DNA of 64,000 nucleotides, taken from Scortum barcoo (Eukaryota > Chordata > Actinopteri > Centrarchiformes > Terapontidae). Positions 13,201 through 22,340 of the stretch are shown here, piece after piece. The stretch's first letter is position 1, and each line of letters starts with the position of its first letter. Made by a program: the position numbers and the translations under genes. Under the pieces are notes generated by a model. It worked only from the letters and a program-made list of their open reading frames with translations. It had not been told where the DNA came from and ran no database searches. The DNA is taken from NCBI GenBank assembly GCA_023238725.1, contig CM041552.1:15849147-15913146 (forward strand), given 5' to 3'.

Positions 13201-13489
13201 GCCAGAGACAGGAAGCAGCAGCAGAAGATGACATATTGAGGTAAAGCTCTAATCAAGTGAGAAAAAAAAGGATAGCTTGTCACTTGCGAGAGAAACCTTT
13301 TCATCCTCAAAGTTAAGTGTAAAATAAGTGTTCAGTGTGATAAATCCCAAAGCTAGAACACCTGATTAAGTGTCCAATCACATCCTCAGCAAAACAAAAG
13401 TATTTGACTGGGAGGTTGATCTTAATGGAGCTTCCCCGTTGTCATTGTCAGTGATTAAGAGTAAAGAACCCCGCAGCAGAAAGACCATG

Positions 13490-14035
13490 GGGATGAGGGA
13501 TAGCAATGTTGGTCTTTTGGTCGGTCAGTCCACTGCTTTAGTTCAGGCTGATACCTCAACGGCTACTAGATTAGATTGATCTGTTAGTTTCACCATAAGG
13601 TTGATATAAAGTATGGTATCTTGACAGCTTTTGGATGGATTGCTGTGAAATGTGCTGGAAACATTGGTTTCATGTAAGTGAATGGTAGATTTGAATGACT
13701 TTCTGATGTAAATCCCTGACTTTTATTTGAGCATGCTCAATGGGTCATATGTTTTCACTTGATGGCACTAACTTTTACATCAACTTTTCCTCCAGAGCCA
13801 TCATGAGGTTTACATCTTTGGTTTCCAGTGAAATGTCTTGATAACGTTTGGGTGGATTGCCATTAAATTTGCTCCAGATATTTCACTTGATTTTATCAAA
13901 CCTTCAACTTTTCATCCAGCACTACCATGAATTTAAAAAAAAAAAACAGCAATTTAGCCAATACTTTTGGCTCATGATGAAATACCTGCAAAAGTCAGCT
14001 ATACTTTGTGCTGAGTGCTGATAAGGAAAGTTACC
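13490..14035 (+). repeat. dispersed teleost repeat, family B, copy 1
   Basis: Contains variants of the signature 'ttttggatggattgc' followed by a Met/Lys-like 'tgaaat' phrase (about 13630 and again near 13850), 'ccatcatgaggtt' and 'aatacctgcaaaa'. These are repeated phrases of a widespread teleost interspersed repeat. It is related to the copies at 34885-35255 and 49732-50045. The class of the founding element is unknown to me, and any short open frames in it are fortuitous. Confidence 0.5.
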
Positions 14036-15445
14036 TGGAAATAATAAATGTGAAACTTTATCATTTGGCCACTGTGACTGTGAACCTGTTGGCATTTGAT
14101 GTTAGTATTCAGCTAGTAGTAGAATATTATCTTTATCCTCAGGACACAGTGTTACAGTTACTTACTGTACACTTCCTAAATGTGTACAGTAGCTGTCTGG
14201 GTAACTGTGGTTTAGATACAAAACATGAGAAAAAAATGTAAAGCATTTTATGAATATAGACATTTTTATTTGAGTTTTTGCTAATAATTACGGTAAATTC
14301 AAAGCCACTGACTCTAAGTGATTTTTGTACCATAGCACAACATACTTGACAACAGCAACACAGAGCAGTGTGATTTTTTTGTGCGTCTTACAGTAAGAAG
14401 GTCCTAGGAGGAAGGATTTCAGAAAGCTACAATCATCAGGAGTCTCATGAAGCAGGATTAATGAGTTAGTGAGCTAACTTTGGGCTTAACCGCAGTGTCG
14501 ACAGCCTCCTGATGCTAGTTCTTTTTTAAAGCTGGCACATCGCCATGGTAACTGCACTGATTTTAATCGCCTTTAAATACATAAAAAGCCTTTTTTTAAT
14601 CTCCCCAGTCAACTCCGGGAAAAATGGCATCGCCCACCACTTCTTTTTTTTTCCCCGGGTGCATAAATAGCAAGAAGGGGGTTGCGTTTTTGTTTTTCTT
14701 CCTCTGATGAGATGTACTGTCTTTCGATGAAAAGTATCCTCACTGTGTCTTAATGTTGGGACAGAGCTGTTCAGGCACCACCTTCAGTTTTCCTCCAGGA
14801 ATCCTCTTTGAGCTTTGACAACAGAAGCACAGTATGTTGTGCCATTTTGTGTCTTGCGCAGCATATTGTTCATCAGATTGTTTCAGATTTTTTGTCTTAA
14901 TCACGTTCAACTTCCCAGCGGCTTATGTTTACGTAAGCTCACAATTATTCATAGCCTAGTTTACTGGAAAGGTTTTGTGTTAGTTACATGTTCCAGTGCA
15001 CATTTTATGACAGTGTTTCTTAAAATACTTTAGTGTTCCAATTGGAGTCACGTCATTCCCACATATATCATCAGTGACATGGCGTGTGACCTTGTGAACA
15101 TGCGATTAGAAAGCCTGGCCTTGAGGGTGTTTTTCTTCATATTTCACAGTTTTGTCACATTGTGTTTCTGTTGAGAAAATTAAAAGACCAAAATACTTCT
15201 CATTCATCCATCTTCAGTCTGTGGTTACCTGACCTCCTGATTCTGTGGTCTGACAATGTGAGTTTGCAGGTTTTACTTACTGATGTCTCAGTTGTTATAG
15301 AATATACTATGAATTCAATCCAGGTTTTCCTTATCATCTCTTTGGTGTGAGCCAAGATTCACTGCATTATGCCAGCAGTATGTTTATTTATTCAGAGATA
15401 TCTTTTCTGCATCATTCATTTGACATCGGGACATGGTGAGATTTC
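14036..15445. other. noncoding stretch, no gene seen
   Basis: AT-rich sequence with no exon, RNA gene or confidently named repeat. Confidence 0.4.
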
Positions 15446-15830
15446 ATTAAAGTTGAAGTCGGTAGGATTGAGAAGAGATTGGGCTTTTTGAAATTTGGAA
15501 ATTTTAATGAGAACAACTTCCACTGCGCTCCAGCTCACCTCCAAAGCTCCTCCCCTCAGAGTCACTCAGACTGATTTTTCTTAGCTTGCTTTTCTTTCAT
15601 TGGTCTTCTTCTTTGTTATCTAAGAAGTTGTTGTTGACAAAGGGGAGATGGACAGGTTTCTCACTGCCTGGTAGTGCGGTGGTTGTTTGTTGTGTGTGCT
15701 GGAGCAGTGACTGACACCACGTCCGACGCTCCTCCTGGCTCTAATTGGTGGATTCTTGTCAAATGACCTTAGAGACAGCAGGTGGAGCCAGAGGAGATTT
15801 TCAAAGATCATCTGTCACATGCACTACCAT
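15446..15830 (+). repeat. teleost MITE-like repeat ('gtcggtaggattga' type)
   Basis: Begins 'attaaagttgaagtcgg...' and continues with 'gaaatttggaaatttt' and, near the end, 'agagacagcaggtggagc'. This order is remembered from a dispersed teleost repeat. Ends and target duplications are not resolved, and there is no coding capacity. Confidence 0.4.
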
Positions 15831-17130
15831 CAGAACACAGTGACAGTTTTAACAAATACGACATACGTTTTTTTTACGTATTTACGTAGTTATCTACATA
15901 AAGGTTAATGGAAGAATTCAATAGAAAGTGAAAAGTACTCGCCTTACATTATATTACTCTGCTTTACGACACTGTTGTCTTAAAAAATTGATAAATTACA
16001 TTATTTAATTATTAATAAATGATTTAATGAATTAATTGGCAATTTAACCTTTTATATGATATTTTATGTATGTTTAATTAGTTATTATCTAACTAAATGC
16101 TGCAGAAATAGAGATATACTTTTTTATTCCATTCTTCTTGTGCCTACATTAGCCACAATGCAACTTGGCCTCTCTCTGATTTGTCACAGAGTTATGGTTT
16201 CATGGTAGTAACAGGGAGCAGTGTTGGTGAAGGAGTGGGAAATCTCAGAAGATCTGTACGGTTGTGATGCGCTGCGGGGACTTCTAACGGGCTCAGCGGA
16301 AAGACCCCTGGGCTCTGATGAAACTGGAGGTGGGCGGGGTGGAGGAGGTGGATCGCACTGATCTGACACTTAAACAACAGCTGACAGCGGCAGAGAAAAT
16401 AATAGTTCTGAAGTTTGACAGCAACAGGGTCACAGAGGCCAGACTTGGATGTGAAAAATCGGTGGCATTTCCCTTTAATAATTTAATGATAATTTGCAAC
16501 AACAAGTATACTAACCTTGCTTTACATTGTCCATGTGTCAGCACTAATTAGAATTCACCAGTGGGGCTGATTTAGTTTGACAACATCATACTACTTTATT
16601 CCCACACGTCCAAACGTCACGGTTTAACCACTGCATGCATAGTTCATAGCCCCCAGTGTGTATCTTAGGATGTCGTTCTGCGGTTGCTCTGTCAACACGT
16701 ATTTTAATGTACTCCTGTCTCTCTGTCAGAGCTGTGAAAGCGGTGGGAGACAGAATCAGGGTGACAAGTTGCCTTCCACAAGTGCACATTTGTTTCTACT
16801 GCCACCAGTCTTACAAATAAATTACCTCTTTCACTTAATTAAATGTACAAAAAAAGTACCTATGTGCGGCCCGACTCACACATCACCCTCCACACACACA
16901 CACAAACAATAGCGAAAACCTAATTAGCACAAACCCAAACAACTTCCCATCTATTGTTTCCTGTAACATGTCAGACTTCCAATGTAGTGAAAAGCATAAC
17001 CCATATTCAAAATGTAATTATTTAACATTGTTTTTTTCTTTCCAGAAATAAACATTTCAAGTCTCCTCAAAGCATATTTCACATTTTGCTGTATTGTGTG
17101 ATATACTGTTGCATTTGTTCCCAGGCTACA
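15831..17130. other. noncoding stretch, no gene seen
   Basis: Very AT-rich at 15950-16110, more GC-balanced at 16180-16440, with a short CA run at about 16893-16907. No gene is recognised. No match to the start of the 3' Gypsy LTR was found here, so the missing part of the 5' LTR is absent rather than displaced nearby. Confidence 0.4.
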
Positions 17131-17135
17131 GAAAC

Positions 17136-17697
17136 TATCAAGGTTGGGTGCAGGGCGAAGTGAAGTTTGGACCCAGGAACGCAGTCGAGGCAGGCAGAGT
17201 AGATGTAGTGACTTTATTTCTTACGACGGGAACACAGGCAGGCAGGTACTCAGCACACAGGAACACAGAAACTGGGCAGACCACACAAGGGACGACGACA
17301 TTAAAGACACAACAAGGAACAAAGGAAAGGGACCGGTATATATACACTGTGGGGGACAGGGAAGTGGAAACAGGTGAGGAGACTAACAGGGGACAGGTGG
17401 AAACTAATATGGGCGGAGCAGAATAATCACAGAGGAGGGAAACACACAAGGGCAGGAAGTCAAGTGGCAGACATGTGAGGAGAGGAGGGAATTCAAAATA
17501 AAACAGGAAGTGAGCAGAACTGGAGAAGACAAACTCAAAGACAGGAGACCAGAAACAACTAAACACAGGACACAGGGAATGACAGAAGAAACACAAGGAA
17601 CATACTGAACAAACTGAACACAAGACAATACAAGGCACAGAAGACACACAAGGCTGAAAAACACCAGGGAAAACAAGGAATAATGCAAACCATAACA
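17136..17697 (-). mobile_element. solo LTR, minus orientation, with 5-bp TSD
   Basis: Read on the minus strand, the 562-bp block starts TGTTATGG and ends CTTGATA, where CTTGACA would give a canonical CA end. It is flanked by the identical pentamer GAAAC at 17131-17135 and 17698-17702, the target duplication size of LTR elements. It contains a TATA-like run (minus-strand TATATATA, + positions 17337-17345) and, about 120 bp downstream in its own direction, an AATAAAG polyadenylation signal (+ positions 17212-17218), as expected for U3-R-U5. No internal region lies on either side, so it is probably the product of LTR-LTR recombination. A 195-codon frame across it is fortuitous. The family is not identified, and it is unlike the neighbouring Gypsy LTR. 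Confidence 0.7.
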
Positions 17698-17743
17698 GAA
17701 ACAACATTTCATTGTGAAAACACAAGGTTGAAGAACAATTTTT

Positions 17744-17789
17744 TGAAGCTACATGCCCCAGTGTCAGCCTATGTTTCCGAGCTGAAACA
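17744..17789 (+). repeat. 5' LTR remnant (last 46 bp)
   Basis: Matches the last 46 bp of the 3' LTR (24675-24720) at 43 of 46 positions and ends ...AAACA, five bases (TATAT) before the primer-binding site. Upstream of 17744 the similarity stops abruptly: the 3' LTR has an AATAAAG signal there and this copy does not. The U3 promoter region is therefore lost. Confidence 0.85.
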
Positions 17790-17794
17790 TATAT

Positions 17795-17813
17795 TGGCGA
17801 GCCAGCCAGGAGT
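17795..17813 (+). other. primer-binding site, tRNA-Arg
   Basis: The 19 nt beginning TGGCGAGCC are the exact complement of the 3' end (including CCA) of vertebrate tRNA-Arg of the ACG type as I remember it: acceptor stem ...GGCTCG-CCA and T-arm ...CTCCTGGCTG. The position, 5 nt after the LTR end, is where the minus-strand primer of a retroelement anneals. tRNA-Arg priming is known for some Gypsy elements, such as Drosophila 412. Confidence 0.8.
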
Positions 17814-17927
17814 AAAGTCCAAATGAGAGGGCGCCGCCATTAGGGATACCCCACGGACAAAGAGGACTTTTCTCCCGAGACGAACCTGGAAAAAAAGACA
17901 AAACCGTCAACTCCGTGAGTCAAAGAG
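17814..17927 (+). other. 5' leader of the Gypsy element
   Basis: 114 bp between primer site and gag start, with no upstream frame of note. Packaging or dimerisation signals would be expected here, but nothing specific can be identified. Confidence 0.5.
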
Positions 17928-19368
17928 ATGGACTTGGAGATTCTGCTAGACCGCGCCACTACTACTCTGTGTCAGTTAAGCTGGGACCGGATCGTGGAGG
18001 TCTGTAAATACCTAGATTGCATTGAAGGTAAAGACGATGAGACAATCGCTCTTAAAAGCAGACGGGCATTGATTAAGATGGCAGAAAACAAGTTGGATGA
18101 GATTCAACGAGACACAGATACTGAGGAAGCAATTCAAATCATCCAAGAACTGTTAGCCTTCATAGAGGGCGAAGCGGATGCCCGCGAAGGGGAAGGGGGA
18201 GAAGAGCAGGAGCGTCGCCTCAATGTGAAAATTAAAGAAAAATATTTGGAGCTGCAGCAGTCCCGAAAAACGTTAGAGGACGAATTGAAAATGCTTAGTG
18301 AGAAACTGAATATATCTGAGGATGCTAAGGTTAGCACCAGCCAGCATTCCCAGCTAAGGTGCCAGAAGTGACTATTCGCCGAGAGTTCCGGATCTGTGGT
18401 CAAATCGATGAAGGCGGGCAGCGGGACAAGTTGTCATTCACAAACCTCATGCACCAGATAGAGAGTGGGCTCTGCAAGGGTCATGGTGAGTCTGAAATAA
18501 TTGGGGCTGTGATAAGGGCCATCAGGCTTGAAGCTGCGAGACATGCTGGAAATAAAGGGTGAATTGACCCTGCCTCAGCTAAAGACAATATTGAAGGGGC
18601 ATTACAAAGAGGATGACACGTCAGACTTGTACCAGAAGTTGATTAACATTTCTCAGGAGCCAAAAGAGTCAGCACAAGATTTCTTGTTTAGAGCTATTGA
18701 ACTAAAAGACAGACTGCTGTTTGCATCCAAAGGAAGAGAATCCGAGGAGCACTACAATGCGGACCTAGTCAAAAGGAAATTTTTGAGGTCAGTTGCCACA
18801 GGGCTGCTCAGTGATAATATCAAATACCAGATTAAACCATACCTTGATGACATGGATGTGACAGATGAAACTCTGATTGAAAGAGTAAATGAAGCGGCCA
18901 ACCTTGAGACAGAGAGGCTCAACAAGCTCAAACGGAACAGTACCAAAGCATCTAGGCTGAATGAGTTACAGACAACCAGCAACAAGTGGGACAACTCACA
19001 CAATTCCTCGGCACAGAGCTCACTGCAGAGGAAGACCACAGAGCTCCCAAAGGAAAAAGCAGAGACGGTCCAACTTTCACCAGAACCAGAAATGCACACT
19101 CTGGTAAGAGAACTTAAAACAGAGGTTGCTGAAATGAAACGCATGCTGCTAGCTTCCATGAGTGCCAGCAAATCACCGAACTCCAGCCATTTGATGGGGA
19201 ATAAGGGCACACGCAAAAGAACATGCAAGAGCTGCCAGGACAAAAGAGGAGGTAACCTGTAGCCACTGCTTCAAATGTGGTCAGCTAGGCCACATCTCCA
19301 GAGGATGCAGGGCTCCGCGTCAGGTGCAGGGAAACGCCAGGGGGTTGCTGCAACGGGACCAGCAGTGA
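17928..19368 (+). pseudogene. gag: gag (capsid/nucleocapsid), frame-broken
   Basis: Structural protein of the retrotransposon particle. The frame opens at ATG 17928 (starts MDLEILL) with an acidic, coiled-coil-like N-terminal part of about 145 residues. A capsid-like part follows (18359-19200), including a helical 'LTLPQLKTIL' segment. The C-terminus has a CKSC pair (about 19225-19236), a CSHC pair (19258-19269) and a CCHC knuckle, CFKCGQLGHISRGC (19267-19308), for RNA binding. Three frame breaks disrupt it: about 18335-18356, about 18520-18530, and 19236-19257, before the knuckle. The last frame ends at TGA 19366-19368, inside the predicted frameshift pseudoknot. Total length, about 480 codons, suits a Gypsy Gag. 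I am confident of the Gag identity from position and zinc knuckle; the exact capsid boundaries are inferred. Confidence 0.85.
19267..19308 (+). other. CCHC zinc knuckle of Gag
   Basis: Encodes C-x2-C-x4-H-x4-C with the usual glycines (CGQLGH), the nucleocapsid signature of retroelements. It is read in the frame that starts at 19249, one base off the preceding capsid frame, and ends 20 bp before the slippery heptamer. Confidence 0.9.
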
Positions 19369-19393
19369 CCCGACCAAAACCACCAGAGTCCCG
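19329..19393 (+). promoter_or_regulatory. -1 ribosomal frameshift signal with H-type pseudoknot
   Basis: Slippery heptamer G GGA AAC at 19329-19335, correctly phased for the knuckle frame (codons GGA 19330, AAC 19333). Slipping back one base moves the ribosome into the pol frame. After a 6-nt spacer, stem 1 pairs 19342-19350 (GGGUUGCUG) with CAGCA 19360-19364 plus ACCC 19368-19371, leaving a GUG bulge at 19365-19367. Loop 1 is CAA (19351-19353). Stem 2 pairs CGGGAC (19354-19359) with GUCCCG (19388-19393), 6 perfect pairs. Loop 3 is 16 nt, rich in A and C. The gag stop lies in the 3' arm of stem 1. Heptamer, spacer and knot geometry are those of known retroviral frameshift sites; function is inferred. 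Confidence 0.75.
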
Positions 19394-20189
19394 CCACTGC
19401 AACTACTGCCTACAGGGGAGGAATGCAAACATGAAACTTCACACCTGTGCAGGTTGTTCATCCACAGCATATTGCTCCAGAGCATGCCAGAAGAATCACT
19501 GGCAGGAACACAAACCCCTGTGTAGAACAATAAAATTATTAGAGGGACACATAGCGGAAGAAGAGACACACAAAAACAAATTCCCAGATATATGCCAAGT
19601 TGATTATCTCCCAGCAAAACAGGGTAAAGGATTAATAAAACTAATTGGTAGATGGAAAATGGTGAAATGTACTTTTGATAATGTACCTGTGACAGCATTG
19701 TGGGATACGGGTGCTCAGGCAACAGTAATAAATGACAGGTGGCGAGCTGAGCACCTGCCAAACACCACTATCAGAGGCATTGATGAACTTTTGGGGCCAG
19801 AACCTCTGAATGGACTGGCTGCAAATCAAACAGAAATCCCATTCATGGGATGGATACCAGCAGAGTTCCAACTAAGTGGGATAGAGACCCATAGTGCTAG
19901 CCTGCTAGTGCCAGTACTGGTTTCTAGTGACCCAAATGTAGCTGAAGATCCGATTATTGGTTTCAATGTGATAGAGGAAGTGATAAATGAACAGCTGAGG
20001 CAACAGCAGGGCTCGACAGCAAGTGGTTATGTTACAGAGGTTGTGAGTGGTGCTTTTGACATTGACTCTTGTGCTGCAGAAACCTTTATACAGCTACTGC
20101 ATACTCACCAAGCTAGTAGTGATGGAACCATAGTAAAAACGGGCAAGGATAAAGTTGTGTTACACCCAGGTGAAATCACCACAGTGTGA
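19335..20189 (+). pseudogene. pol: pol N-terminal part: MYND finger and aspartic protease
   Basis: Post-frameshift pol frame, open from 19264 and entered at 19335. It begins with a basic/Pro linker, then a complete MYND-type zinc finger (19398-19523). The protease follows: WDTGAQATVIN with catalytic Asp at 19704, and the later PIIGFNVIEEV motif (about 19950-19980) corresponding to the second conserved protease loop. The enzyme would cleave Gag-Pol in the particle. The frame hits TGA at 20187-20189, and the following sequence continues coding one frame over, so a single indel near 20185-20195 has broken it. The protease active site itself is intact. The MYND module in this place is unusual. 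Confidence in the protease is high. Confidence 0.85.
19398..19523 (+). other. MYND-type zinc finger domain in Pol
   Basis: Cys/His spacing is C-x2-C-x12-C-x2-C-x5-C-x3-C-x7-H-x3-C, with the family's typical YCSRACQ and HWQEHK phrases. This matches the MYND (zf-MYND) consensus, a protein-interaction module of host proteins such as SMYD, DEAF1 and the RUNX1T1 (ETO) family. All eight ligands are present, although the element is otherwise decayed. It sits between the frameshift site and the protease. Confidence 0.9.
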
Positions 20190-20809
20190 TGTCGCACACA
20201 CAGACTGAGAAAGACACTGTCATGCTGTTCAGTCCCAAAATGAACACAAGTTTACCAGAAGGGTTACACATCCAAGAAGCACTGTTTGTGATGAAAAGAG
20301 GTAACTCTGCCATTGTCCCGGTCTCTGTGATTAACAGTTCAGCTCACAGTATCACTCTAGGCCCCCGTGTTTGTCTGGGACACATTGAGAGTGTGAAGGC
20401 GGTGTACCCAGCGGCTGTACAACCAGTGGCACATGAACCACCAGCAGGACCTGAGGAAGCCACTGAGAAGAACACAGACTGCTCAGGTATAAACTGCTCC
20501 ACCACTGACTGTAATGAAGCCTGGGATCCGCCAGTGATGTTGGACCACTTGTCCAGTGAGCAGCAGACCCTGGTAAGAGAAATGCTCAGGGAGGAATGTA
20601 AAGCATTTGCTTGTGATGAGAATGATGTAGGCTGTATACCCTCACTCCGTATGCATATCACCCTAAAAGATCAGACACCAGTCCAAAAGACTTACATCAG
20701 TGTCCCCAAGCCATTACATCAGGAGGTTAAGCAATACTTGCAAGATTTAATTAACAAGGGCTGGATCACAAAATCCAAATCCCCTACTCATCGCCTATTG
20801 TGTGTGTGA
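20190..20809 (+). pseudogene. pol: pol: protease-RT linker and RT N-terminal part
   Basis: Continuation of pol in the frame starting at 20186. It holds a linker with an acidic stretch, the segment 'LSSEQQTLVREML' (about 20545-20585), and the RT fingers start 'TPVQKTYISVPKPLHQEVKQ' leading to 'LINKGWITKSKSP'. This is the canonical beginning of Gypsy RTs. The frame ends at TGA 20807-20809; the RT continues one frame over, so an indel lies at about 20775-20795. Confidence 0.8.
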
Positions 20810-21450
20810 GAAAAAAATCAGGCGAACTGAGACTGTGTATAGACTACCGTGAGCTTAATCGAAAGTCATTGCCAGATAGACACCCCATTTCACGGATACA
20901 AGACATGTTGGACAGTCTCAGTGGGAGCTCATGGTTTTCTGTACTAGATCAAGGCAAGGCGTACCACCAAGGCTTCATAGATGAGGACAGCCAGCCTCTC
21001 ACTGCCTTCATCACGCCATGGGGTCTTTATCAGTGGGTGAGAATCCCGTTTGGCCTGAGTTCAGCGCCTGCTGAATTTCAAAGAAGCATGGAGGAGTGTT
21101 TGTGGGGCTTGTGTGATGACATCTGCCTGCCTTACCTTGATGATAATTTGGTCCACAGTAAGTCCTTCAAAGACCATGTAGAGCATGTAAGAACAGTCCT
21201 GCACAGATACCAGCAACATGGGGTGAAGCTCACACCAAAAAAATGTGAACTGTTTAAATCCAGTGTCAGGTTTTTGGGCAGGATAGTGTCAAAAGAGGGG
21301 CATAGCATGGATCCAGCAGAGGTGGCGCCAGTACAGGCCCTGAAAGAGAGATGCCCTACTACAGTGGGAGAAGTCAGACACATTTTAGGCTTCCTCTCAT
21401 ACTACAGGTCATACATTAAATATTTTTCTGTCATAGCAAAACCCCTATAG
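20800..21450 (+). pseudogene. pol: pol: reverse transcriptase palm/thumb
   Basis: Open from about 20780 with 'ELRLCIDYRELN', catalytic Asp in 'SVLDQGKAYHQ' (20947-20949), 'AFITPWGLYQW', 'PFGLSSAPAEFQ' and the YLDDN box (21133-21147, both catalytic Asp present). It then has 'KCELFKSSVRFLG' and 'LGFLSYYRSYI'. This is a typical Gypsy RT that would copy element RNA to DNA in the particle. The frame is closed by an in-frame TAG at 21448-21450; coding resumes immediately in the same frame, so this is a point nonsense change. All three catalytic aspartates remain. Confidence 0.9.
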
Positions 21451-21970
21451 GAACTGTTGTCAGCTCCATCCACCATTCCACCGCTGTCACAAAAACACAG
21501 TATGTCCAAAAAGAGAAAAAAAACAAACAGGGACAACTGTCCTCATCATCACCAGTTTCATGGACTGACACTCATCATCAGGTTCTGAGCCACCTAGTGG
21601 ATGAACTGTCCACTCCCCCCATCCTAGGCTACCTAGACCTAAATGAACCATTTATCTTGCACACTGATGCCTCACAGGCAGGGCTTGGAGCGGTGTTGTA
21701 CCAGCGCGGTCATGGCATGAACGCTCACCCCTCCTGAGAAAAACTATCACCTACACTCGGGTAAGCTGGAATTCCTCACACTCAAGTGGGCCATCTGTGA
21801 GCGCTTCAGGGACTTTTTCATGCCCCCTCTTTTGTGGTATATACTGATAACAACCTGCTCACATATATACTGACAACAGCGAAACTAAACGCTGTGGGAC
21901 AAAGATGGGTTGCGGAATTGGCAGATTTCAATTTTACAATCAAATACAGGCCAGGAAAATCAAATGCCTA
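21451..21970 (+). pseudogene. pol: pol: RNase H domain, multiply broken
   Basis: After a frame break in an A-rich run (about 21500-21530), the frame at 21531 reads into 'LDLNEPFILHTDAS' (catalytic Asp 21666). It then hits a TGA at about 21735. The next frame (21736) has 'HSGKLEFLTLKWAI' with the catalytic Glu, and the frame from 21834 has 'VVYTDNN' with the next catalytic Asp. Between 'RGHGMN' and 'EKNYHLHSGK' roughly 15-20 residues usual in the family are missing, so a small deletion is likely. RNase H degrades the RNA template during reverse transcription. Confidence 0.8.
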
Positions 21971-22340
21971 TCGAGAATGCCAGTTGATTTTGAAAACTAT
22001 ATGAGTTACTGTACACAGTCAGTCTGTCAGGAAGAAGTCCAGGCAACAAAGCAGGGCGTCCTAGTGCATCAGAAGGAATGCAGCCCACTCCTAAACTCAG
22101 TCTCCTTTAGCACTCTGCAGATAGAACAGTTAGAAATGGAAAGCCTGCTCAATACAGTGCAGCCAATCACACGAGAGGAGATAAAAACAGCTCAGCAACA
22201 AGATCCAGTAATAAGCTAAATATATGACCACAAAGTAAGAAATAAGAGACCCACGGTACAAGAATCAAAATATCAATGTCCGGAATTTAAGGCTCTGGTC
22301 AGAGAGTGGGGCAAACTCAAAATAAGAGCAGATAGGGACT
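21971..22340 (+). pseudogene. pol: pol: connection between RNase H and integrase
   Basis: A frame break at about 21965-21972 shifts reading into the frame of 21905, which gives 'MPVDFENYMSYC' and a Gln/Glu-rich linker up to an in-frame TAA at 22217-22219. Coding continues in the same frame ('YDHKVRNKRPTV') to about 22335, where another break shifts to the integrase frame. Such a variable linker usually precedes the integrase zinc-binding domain. Confidence 0.65.

Noticed and set aside
17138..17725. 195-codon minus-strand frame rich in Cys, Val, Phe and Ser
   Set aside because: It lies within the solo LTR and is explained by LTR composition; no protein family is recognised.
17139..17730. 8-bp direct repeat CAAGGTTG (17139-17146 and 17723-17730) as a hAT-type target duplication
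   Set aside because: The 5-bp GAAAC duplication with TG-type LTR ends, TATA and AATAAAG explains the block better. The enclosed ends do not form hAT inverted repeats.
16844..17743. Extension of the Gypsy 5' LTR upstream through the solo LTR
   Set aside because: Only weak, patchy resemblance to the 3' LTR was seen (for example around 17100-17130), and no match to its TGTGACGGG start near the expected place.
18752..19243. 163-codon minus-strand frame
   Set aside because: Antisense shadow of gag.
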